Source: Phycisphaerae bacterium
GTDB taxonomy: Bacteria; Planctomycetota; Phycisphaerae; UBA1845; Fen-1342
NCBI GenBank assembly: GCA_020058145.1
Contig: JAGVEP010000214.1
Coordinates: 1-7,004, forward strand
DNA length: 7,004 nt
Direction: 5' to 3'
Below are positions 1 to 4,666 of the stretch, piece after piece (the first letter of the stretch is position 1; every line of letters begins with the position of its first letter). The notes beneath the pieces were generated by a model that was not told the DNA's origin, searched no databases, and saw only the letters and a list, made by a program, of their open reading frames with translations. The position numbers and the translations under genes were made by a program.

Positions 1-56
1 CCGCCCTGTCCCCCGGCGCCCGCGACCGCATCGACCGGGCGCTGCGGAGTTCGTGA
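1..56 (+). CDS. 3' end of an upstream gene (partial, unidentified)
   Basis: The frame beginning at base 3 reads ALSPGARDRIDRALRSS and stops at TGA 54-56. It has the Arg/Ala/Asp-rich, amphipathic look of a real C-terminus in a GC-rich genome. A possible terminator follows about 50 bases later. Only 17 codons are visible, so no family can be named. Frame 1 stays open much longer here but gives Pro/Arg-rich, unnatural-looking protein. This is an inference from composition and context. Confidence 0.4.
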   Translation, partial: ALSPGARDRIDRALRSS

Positions 57-103
57 TCGACGGTTCCTAGTGCGTCCGCTCAGCCCACGGTCGCCCGACC
101 CAT

Positions 104-125
104 ACCGGACACGCCCCGGTTTTTT
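104..125 (+). terminator. Weak candidate intrinsic terminator
   Basis: ACCGG (104-108) and CCGGT (116-120) can pair around a 7-base loop and run straight into six T (120-125). The stem is only 5 bp, but the T-run is the longest in this part of an otherwise GC-rich stretch. It lies between the probable upstream gene end and the spondin_N gene. Confidence 0.35.
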
Positions 126-221
126 CCAACAATCCTGCAAGGATTCCGCCCGGCCGACGACTCACCAACGTGTCGAAGGCCCCGTGGGCGGCGTACGCCC
201 GCACAGTCTTACTTGATGTCT

Positions 222-227
222 AGGAGA
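222..227 (+). promoter_or_regulatory. Ribosome binding site deciding the spondin_N start
   Basis: AGGAGA lies 6 bases before ATG 234 and is the only good Shine-Dalgarno match near the candidate starts. It supports the 239-residue product over the 246-residue one from TTG 213. Confidence 0.65.
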
Positions 228-233
228 AATTGC

Positions 234-953
234 ATGAAAAGGCGTTTCGCAACTGTCTGTCTGTGTCTGATCGGTGCGTTCTTGACGTCGGCCACCCAGG
301 CCGAGCAGTTTCAGATCACGATCCAGAACATCAGCCCGAACGTGCTGAGTCCCGCGTTCTTCGGCACTCATGATGGGACCTGGAACCTGTTCGATGAAGG
401 TGCCGCGGCATCGGCGGCGGTGGAAGCCGTTGCCGAAAGCGGCAACACGGCGCCGATGGTGGCCGACGCGATGGCGGCTCCTGGCGTACTCGGTTACGGC
501 GTCGCGGGCGCCGCGCCGCTGATGACCGGCCAGTCGGCGACGACCACCTTGATGGCCGACATGGCCCACCCCTGGTTGAGTTTCGCCAGCATGATGGGCG
601 TTTCGAACGACGGCTTCATTGGCGCGGCGATCGCCGATGGCGCCATCGACCTGTTCCCCGGCGGTATGCCGTTCAACGGCGTCATCGTCCTCACGCATTT
701 GGATGTTTGGGACGCGGGCACGGAGGTAAATGATGAGTCCGCGATGTCGGTCGGCGCTCTCGGCGGCATGGGCGGCATCGACGAAAACGGCTTGATTACG
801 AAGCCGCACCCCGGCATCCTGGGGATCGGGGACATTCCGCTGAGCTACAACTGGTTTCCCGGTGACGTGGCAATGATCACGATCACACCGGAACCTACCT
901 CCGTTGCGCTGCTGGCGGTGGCCGTGCTGGTCTTGCGGCGCCGCCGATTTTGA
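234..953 (+). CDS. Exported spondin_N-domain protein with PEP-CTERM sorting tail
   Basis: A 239-residue exported protein. Residues 1-23 form a signal peptide: KRR, a hydrophobic stretch, then TQA before Glu24. Residues about 25-215 match the spondin_N family: ITIQNISPNVLSP, THDGTWNLFDEG, the APGVLG and PLMTGQSAT segments, SNDGFIGA, and the acidic LDVWDAGTEVNDE. The tail is PEP-CTERM type: Pro-Glu-Pro at 219-221, a short hydrophobic helix, then RRRRF. In that family the tail is recognised by an exosortase at the membrane and directs surface anchoring or release. I chose ATG 234 because AGGAGA (222-227) lies 6 bases before it and the signal peptide then begins properly. TTG 213 and ATG 216 are in frame but would put that ribosome binding site inside the gene. 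It appears to be a single-gene unit, bounded by hairpins on both sides. The molecular role (adhesion, matrix or secreted factor) is not shown by the sequence. Confidence 0.88.
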   Translation: MKRRFATVCLCLIGAFLTSATQAEQFQITIQNISPNVLSPAFFGTHDGTWNLFDEGAAASAAVEAVAESGNTAPMVADAMAAPGVLGYGVAGAAPLMTGQSATTTLMADMAHPWLSFASMMGVSNDGFIGAAIADGAIDLFPGGMPFNGVIVLTHLDVWDAGTEVNDESAMSVGALGGMGGIDENGLITKPHPGILGIGDIPLSYNWFPGDVAMITITPEPTSVALLAVAVLVLRRRRF

Positions 954-1001
954 TTGCCGCCGGGCTTTCTGTTTCGACCGAAAGGCCAAGTGGGTAACCC
1001 G

Positions 1002-1030
1002 CCCCGGGACGCAGCGCAGGCGTCCCGGGG
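1002..1030 (+). terminator. Strong hairpin after the spondin_N gene
   Basis: A perfect 11-bp inverted repeat (CCCCGGGACGC at 1002-1012, its complement at 1020-1030) surrounds a 7-base loop, 48 bases after the stop codon. The bases after it are only mildly T-rich (TCGTTCGT). It therefore fits a stem-loop that ends or stabilises the transcript better than a textbook intrinsic terminator. Confidence 0.5.
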
Positions 1031-1046
1031 TCGTTCGTGCACCGAC

Positions 1047-1308
1047 GTGAACCCCGATCGTCAGGCGGACATCGCCCGCGTCGCGACTCTCATTGGCCAC
1101 AGGGCCAAGGGCGGCGGCGGTCGCAAGCCCAAAATCGACCGCGCGCGGCTGGCCCTTGACAGGGCGCGGCTCTGTCAAGGGCTGGCCGAATTGGTGCGCG
1201 CGGATTCGGACGCCACGCTGGCCGAACTGCACGCCCGGCTCGGCGTGCAGTGTGCGCTCTCGGCCATCTGGGAGGCGTTCGACCAGTTGCGAATCACGTT
1301 TCAAAAAA
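1047..1308 (+). pseudogene. IS630-family transposase, 5' fragment
   Basis: The recognisable part begins near 1101 with GHRAKGGGGRKPKID. It continues through a linker and second helix-turn-helix-like region (LVRADSDATLAELHARLG, then CALSAIWEAFDQLRITFQK), which is the usual order before the IS630 catalytic domain. A family member would normally carry about 60-80 residues of N-terminal helix-turn-helix (an LRERVV-type segment) before the GGGRKP stretch. I cannot find it in any forward frame, and no credible start codon with a ribosome binding site exists. The frame is interrupted at the A-tract 1303-1308 by the nested element and stops inside it at 1329-1331. DRARLALDRARL looks like a local tandem duplication. 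It is non-functional as it stands. Confidence 0.75.
1147..1187. repeat. Long imperfect inverted repeat inside the IS630 transposase
   Basis: Bases 1147-1162 can pair with 1172-1187 around a 9-base loop: 16 pairs, two of them G-T. The core is a perfect 11-bp match containing CCCTTGACAG and CTGTCAAGGG. It overlaps an approximate 21-base tandem duplication that encodes DRARL twice. It lies within coding sequence, so it may be an accident of the duplication rather than a functional site. Confidence 0.6.
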
Positions 1309-1331
1309 CTACGGCGGCAAAGCGTGCTTGA
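1309..1331 (+). repeat. Left terminal inverted repeat of the nested element
   Basis: It pairs with 1955-1977 at 21 of 23 positions; the mismatches are at repeat positions 7 and 16. The similarity stops sharply at position 24. Confidence 0.85.
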
Positions 1332-1356
1332 CGTAATCGGGGTCTTGGGTGATAAA
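1328..1356 (+). promoter_or_regulatory. Candidate promoter at the left end of the nested element
   Basis: TTGACG (1328-1333) and GATAAA (1351-1356) are separated by 17 bases, a good sigma70-type arrangement. The -35 begins in the inverted repeat and points inward, as expected for a transposase promoter. If it is used, transcription starts near 1363 and the starts at 1324 and 1345 would lie upstream of it. Sequence match only. Confidence 0.35.
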
Positions 1357-1954
1357 GGTGGGCTGGTTTTCGAGTGCGGAGGGCCACGGACGGCCAGAAC
1401 CCAAGCCCGCCCGAAGGCATTGACGGAAAAGGCGCTGCACACCTGTGCTCAGCGATGTCCGCACTGTCGCCGGAGCATGTGGTCGGCCTACACGAACTGC
1501 CGCACGGTGGTGACGCTGGAAGGGCTGCAACGGATTCGCTTACACATCCGCCGCAAGCTCCCGCAGGCCGGGAAGCTCCAGGCGGCGATTCGGCACTTCC
1601 TGAAGGTCACCCGGAGTTACTGGCCGGGCCTGTTCCATTGCTACGCCGTTCCGGACCTGCCGCGGACCAACAACGGCCTGGAGCAGCTCTTCGGTTCTAC
1701 GCGGTACCATGAGCGGCGTTGCACGGGGCGCAAGGCGGCTTCACCCAGTCTGGTGTTGCGTGGCTCCGTGCGAATTGTGGCCGGCCTGGGCACCCGCACG
1801 CGCCGCTGGGCGGGCTACGAATTGGCGCCGCGCCGTATGTCGGCTTGGCGTACCCTCCCTGCTGGTCTCGAACAGCGCCGCTCCGCCCGCTCCCTCCGCT
1901 ACCGTTTTCGTCGCGCCCCCGCCGCGTATCTTGCCCAACTCGAAGCGCTCCTGC

Positions 1955-1977
1955 TCAAGCAGGCTTTGCCACCGTAG
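1955..1977 (-). repeat. Right terminal inverted repeat of the nested element
   Basis: This is the inverted copy of 1309-1331 (21/23). It encodes the last residues of the truncated transposase (KQALPP) and its TAG stop. Confidence 0.85.
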
Positions 1978-2592
1978 AAAAAAACGCTGCGAGCCGCCGA
2001 GCAAGACCGCCCCGACGTCGCCCAGCGTCGCGCGGCTTGGCGGGTCGCGCAACTCGGGCTCGACCCCGAGCGGCTCGTCTTTGTCGACGAAACGTGGGCG
2101 ACGACGAACATGACGCGGCTGTGGGGGCGGGCGCCGCGTGGCGAGCAGGTGGTCGCTGCCGTGCCGCACGGGCACTGGAAGACGACGACCCTGATCGCAG
2201 CGCTGGACAGCCGCGGGATGCGCTGCGCGATGGTCTTGGACGGCGCGGTGAACCAACTCGCGTTCGAGGCCTTCGTGGGCACGGTGCTCGCGCCGACGTT
2301 GCACCCCGGCGACCTCGTGATCATGGACAACTTGTCGAGCCACAAAGGCCCACGCGTCGGACAACTGATCCGCGCGGCGCAGGCCAATCTGTTGTACCTC
2401 CCGCCGTACTCGCCGGACTTCAATCCGATCGAAAACGCGTTCAGCAAAATCAGGCAGGACCTCCGCAGCCAGGGCCTGCGTGTCATGACGGAGCTGTGGG
2501 GCGCGATCCAACCCGTGCTCGATTGCATCACCACCACCGCCGCCGCCGCCGGCTTCTTTCGACACTGCGGCTATGCAACGCAGCAAAAGTGA
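1978..2592 (+). pseudogene. IS630-family transposase, 3' fragment with complete DDE triad
   Basis: This fragment continues the 1047-1308 piece: KKTLRAAEQDRPDVAQRRAAW, then the whole RNase-H-like catalytic domain. The likely acidic residues are Asp in FVDETW (2086-2088), Asp in VIMDNLSSHK (2326-2328) and Glu in PDFNPIENAF (2431-2433). The last two are separated by 34 residues, the D34E spacing characteristic of IS630 proteins. The C-terminus (FFRHCGYATQQK) is complete. No start codon belongs to this frame at its 5' end, because the stop at 1975-1977 closes it off. Translation from ATG 2110 would give 160 residues lacking the first catalytic Asp. It is therefore a broken gene, though its catalytic core has no internal frameshift, which suggests recent disruption. 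Confidence 0.88.
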
Positions 2593-2776
2593 AACCGCTC
2601 TAGCACCCGGCGTCAGTAAATCCTCGACTCGCGCGAGACCGAGTAGTACGCTGAACCTGGAGCTTTGCCGGCAGACGCAAGCTTGGGCGGACGTGTCGTG
2701 TCGGCAGGGAACTTGGCGGCACCGGCCTGCGCTAACCGCGAGCAGTCAACGCACCGGCAGCTCTGGAGGGTACGAC

Positions 2777-2983
2777 ATGTCTCGTAGGAACAGTGGTTTA
2801 CAACTCGGGATCATTGCAACGGTTGTGAGCGGGATGCTGTTGGCTGCGGGCGCTTCGAGCTTGAGAAAGAATCCACCACTTGACCGGCATGGTAAGCTGC
2901 GGCATGGAAACTACACTTTTCCCAGGGATGGACGCGGATGGGGATTTCCAGGGCAGCCCGGTGACGCAGACGATTCCGCCTGA
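2777..2983 (+). CDS. Small possible secreted protein, unidentified
   Basis: ATG 2777 has a strong ribosome binding site, GGAGGG at 2765-2770, 6 bases upstream. The 68-residue product starts MSRRNSGLQLG and has a hydrophobic segment, roughly residues 10-27 (IIATVVSGMLLAAGA), resembling a signal peptide or N-terminal anchor. The rest is Gly/Pro/Arg/Asp-rich with no family I recognise. The open frame extends upstream to 2573, inside the IS630 end, but nothing supports a start there. An overlapping frame from 2865 to 3014 reads as a plausible Asp/Pro-rich C-terminus (PGMDADGDFQGSPVTQT). The locus may therefore be a frameshifted or decayed secreted protein rather than an intact small gene. Confidence 0.42.
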   Translation: MSRRNSGLQLGIIATVVSGMLLAAGASSLRKNPPLDRHGKLRHGNYTFPRDGRGWGFPGQPGDADDSA

Positions 2984-3027
2984 GCCGCCGCAAACGCTCG
3001 CCGCACGGATATGAAAAAGACACGCGG

Positions 3028-3044
3028 CTGAGAAAAGTTCTCAG
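3028..3044. repeat. Small perfect hairpin before rmuC
   Basis: CTGAGAA (3028-3034) and TTCTCAG (3038-3044) form a 7-bp stem with a 3-base loop, just downstream of the small ORF. No T-run follows, so it is only a possible transcript end. Confidence 0.4.
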
Positions 3045-3048
3045 ACTC

Positions 3049-3091
3049 GTCGGCCGCTACGTGCCGGCCGACACGGAGGTCGGCCGGTACG
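3049..3091 (+). promoter_or_regulatory. Three-arm repeat able to form two exclusive hairpins upstream of rmuC
   Basis: Arm A (3049-3061) and arm C (3079-3091) are direct repeats, 12 of 13 bases identical. Arm B (about 3060-3072) is the inverse complement of both. A can pair with B over 8 perfect bp (GTCGGCCG with CGGCCGAC). B can instead pair with C over 13 bp including one G-T, with a 6-base loop. Because B is shared, the two stems exclude each other, as in attenuators. No T-run follows either one. The block ends 48 bases before the rmuC start. A regulatory role is inference; it could equally be a dispersed repeat. Confidence 0.45.
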
Positions 3092-3126
3092 GAGCCCAGC
3101 CGCTACATTTGCAGGCGCCCTCCCGG

Positions 3127-3132
3127 TACGAT
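3127..3132 (+). promoter_or_regulatory. Possible -10 box for a leaderless rmuC transcript
   Basis: TACGAT ends 7 bases before ATG 3140, the spacing seen for leaderless mRNAs, and no purine-rich ribosome binding site lies in between. There is no clear -35 box. Weak. Confidence 0.22.
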
Positions 3133-3139
3133 TACGCTC

Positions 3140-4552
3140 ATGGACACGTTGCTTCCAGCTCTGGGGCTCCTGCTCGGTTCGGCCGCAGGTGCCAGCATCG
3201 TCTGGCTGCTGCTACGCACTCGAGTGGCCCAGACGCGGCAACAGGCCGAAGCTGCCGCCGGCATCGAGCGGGCCGCACTCCTCGAACGTCTTCAGGCTCG
3301 GGAACGTCAGATCGAAGAATTACGCGGCGCGGCGCAGACTGCGGAGGGTCGCAGTGCGGCGCTGCAAGCCGAGAACACGGCGCTTACGGTGAAACTCGCT
3401 GCGCTCGACGCCGCGCTGGGCGAAGAACGCCGCACCGGCCAGGCTCGGCTGGCCCTCCTGAACGAGGCCCGCGAGCAGCTCTCCGATGCGTTCAAGGCCC
3501 TCTCCGCCGACGCGCTCAAAAGCAATAACCAGACCTTTCTCGAACTGGCCAAGATGACACTCGAGAAGTTCCAGGAGGGTGCGAGGGGCGACCTGGACGG
3601 CCGGCAGAAGGCGATCGGCGAACTGGTCAAACCGCTCAAGGAGTCGCTCGAGAAGGTCGACGCGAAGGTCGCCGAGCTCGAAAAGACCCGCGCGGGCGCG
3701 TACGCGTCGCTTGAGGCGTACCTCAAGTCGCTGACCACCGAGCAGCAAGACCTGCGCACGCAGACGGCAAATCTCGTGCAGGCCCTGCGGACCTCGGAGG
3801 TCCGCGGGCGCTGGGGCGAGATGCAGCTCAAGCGCGCCGTCGAGATGGCGGGCATGGTCGAGCACTGCGACTTCGAACAGCAGCAGTCGGCGGACACCGA
3901 GGCCGGCCGCTTGCGACCCGACCTGATCGTCAGGCTGCCGAACATGCGAAATGTCGTGGTGGACGCGAAAACGCCGCTGCAGGCCTACCTGGAAGCGGTG
4001 CAGCTTACGAACGAGACGCAGAAGGTCGCCAAGCTGTGCGAGCACGCGAAGCAGGTCCGGCGGCACGTGCAAGAGCTCGGCGCTAAGGAATATTGGAATC
4101 ACCTTAAGCCCACGCCGGATTTCGTCCTGCTATTCCTGCCGGGTGAGGCGATCTACCGTGCGGCCCTCGAACACGACCCCAGCCTCATTGAGGTCGGGGC
4201 GCGGGAGCGGGTCCTGATCGCGTCGCCGACGATCCTGATTTCGCTGCTGTGGACCGTCGCGCACGTGTGGCGTGAGGAGCGGATCGCCCGCAATGCCCAG
4301 GAGATCAGCGAGCTGGGCAATGCGCTCCACGAACGGTTACGAGTGCTCGCGGGCCACTTCGGTGACGTCGGCTCGGGTTTGGGCCGGGCCATCGAGTCGT
4401 ACAACAAGGCGGTGGGGTCGTTCGAGACCCGCGTCCTGGTCGCCGCCCGCAAGTTCAAGGAACTCGGCGCCGCGACCGGCGCGGAAATCGACGTGCTCAA
4501 AGCGGTAGATGCAGCTCCCCGCACGCTGTCAGCCCTCGATCAGGAAGCGTGA
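3140..4552 (+). CDS. rmuC: RmuC family DNA recombination protein
   Basis: A 470-residue protein of typical RmuC length and order. Residues 4-25 form an N-terminal membrane helix. Coiled coil runs through about 30-110, with further helical sequence to about 215. The conserved RmuC domain occupies about 120-445. Recognisable motifs are RGRWGEMQL (222-230), RPDLIVRLP (259-267), VVVDAKTPLQAY (272-283), VLLFLPGEAIY (329-339) and LIASPTILISLLWTV (359-373). The RPD...DAK pair is the restriction-endonuclease-like (PD-(D/E)xK) core. Family knowledge: in E. coli, RmuC limits inversions at short inverted repeats and is thought to act as a nuclease in recombination or genome maintenance; its exact reaction is not firmly established. 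ATG 3140 places the membrane helix at the N-terminus. No good ribosome binding site precedes it. The gene stands alone and converges on the minus-strand gene. Confidence 0.93.
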   Translation: MDTLLPALGLLLGSAAGASIVWLLLRTRVAQTRQQAEAAAGIERAALLERLQARERQIEELRGAAQTAEGRSAALQAENTALTVKLAALDAALGEERRTGQARLALLNEAREQLSDAFKALSADALKSNNQTFLELAKMTLEKFQEGARGDLDGRQKAIGELVKPLKESLEKVDAKVAELEKTRAGAYASLEAYLKSLTTEQQDLRTQTANLVQALRTSEVRGRWGEMQLKRAVEMAGMVEHCDFEQQQSADTEAGRLRPDLIVRLPNMRNVVVDAKTPLQAYLEAVQLTNETQKVAKLCEHAKQVRRHVQELGAKEYWNHLKPTPDFVLLFLPGEAIYRAALEHDPSLIEVGARERVLIASPTILISLLWTVAHVWREERIARNAQEISELGNALHERLRVLAGHFGDVGSGLGRAIESYNKAVGSFETRVLVAARKFKELGAATGAEIDVLKAVDAAPRTLSALDQEA

Positions 4553-4585
4553 CGTTCTGGCTGTGCCGGGTCGGTGCGAGAGCGC

Positions 4586-4639
4586 GGGGCGCAAACGCGG
4601 CGTATGCCGCACGGCCGATACGGCCGTGGCGCCCGCCCC
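4586..4639. terminator. Branched hairpin region between convergent genes
   Basis: Two adjacent hairpins lie 45-75 bases after the rmuC stop: GCGGC/GCCGC (4597-4601/4606-4610), and a 7-bp ACGGCCG/CGGCCGT (4611-4617/4621-4627). An outer 6-bp stem (4587-4592 with 4629-4634) encloses both, giving a three-way junction. No T-run is present on either strand. It is well placed to end transcripts from both convergent genes or to block their collision, but that is inference. Confidence 0.4.
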
Positions 4640-4666
4640 AACCTGCCGGACCCCGCACCCTGAACC

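Larger units (their letters stand above)
1309..1977 (+). mobile_element. 669-bp internally deleted transposon derivative nested in the IS630 element
   Basis: Both ends carry the same 23-bp terminal inverted repeat (21/23 matching), beginning CTACGG(C/T)GGCAAAGC. The element sits in an A-tract: six A precede it (1303-1308) and seven follow (1978-1984). Removing the 669 bp plus 4 A (or 7 A) restores the host transposase frame. Four A gives F-Q-K-K-T-L at the junction, resembling the F-K-K-K-T-L usually seen in IS630 proteins. The element carries one open frame fusing the N- and C-terminal parts of a different transposase. With both ends intact but no catalytic core it would be non-autonomous, movable only by a full-length relative elsewhere. 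I cannot assign the family by name. Confidence 0.8.
1324..1977 (+). pseudogene. Internally deleted transposase of the nested element
   Basis: The open frame has three parts. First is an N-terminal Cys motif (CAQRCPHCRRSMWSAY) with a strand-rich segment (RTVVTLEGLQRIRLHIRR), typical of transposases that begin with a zinc ribbon. The frame then jumps at about 1552-1560 to a C-terminal region: FLKVTRSYWPGLFHCYAVP, DLPRTNNGLEQLFG, RYHERRCTGRKAASP. The second Cys pair expected after IRR and the stretch that should hold the two catalytic Asp residues are absent, while a likely catalytic Glu (LEQLFG) remains. Full-length relatives, as I recall them, are over 400 residues; this is 217 from GTG 1324. 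The stop TAG 1975-1977 is also the tip of the right inverted repeat. The true start is unresolved (GTG 1324, TTG 1345 and others; no clear ribosome binding site). It cannot be an active transposase. Confidence 0.72.
1047..2602 (+). mobile_element. IS630-family insertion sequence, left end missing, interrupted by a second element
   Basis: The two transposase pieces at about 1101-1308 and 1978-2592 join into one IS630-family protein once the nested element (1309-1977) is removed. The right end is probably just after the stop codon. A TA dinucleotide sits at 2601-2602, and IS630 elements insert at and duplicate TA, so I place the edge there. The sequence inward from that edge on the minus strand (GAGCGGTTTCAC...) has no counterpart near 954-1100, and no TA occurs between about 1000 and 1308. 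The left inverted repeat and the N-terminal DNA-binding region therefore seem lost. The left coordinate is only a nominal limit of the open frame. Confidence 0.7.

Noticed and set aside
190..199. Perfect 10-bp palindrome GGCGTACGCC upstream of the spondin_N gene
   Set aside because: It is short, GC-rich and has no second copy or promoter elements in register, so chance is likely in this base composition.
162..1442. A 426-codon open frame on the minus strand
   Set aside because: It runs antisense across the spondin_N gene, the intergenic hairpin, the IS630 fragment and into the nested element. Its protein is Arg/His/Gly-rich without domains. It is a shadow of GC-rich coding DNA.
1741..2586. 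Long minus-strand frames opposite the transposases
   Set aside because: They cross the boundary of the nested element and are antisense to a clear DDE transposase; composition is Arg-rich with no recognisable motif.
1719..2603. Plus-strand open frame of 294 codons spanning the right edge of the nested element
   Set aside because: It crosses the element boundary out of frame with both transposases and gives Arg/Ala/Gly-rich sequence, so it is an out-of-frame shadow.
3320..4102. Minus-strand open frame of 260 codons
   Set aside because: It is antisense to rmuC, whose identity is certain from conserved motifs.
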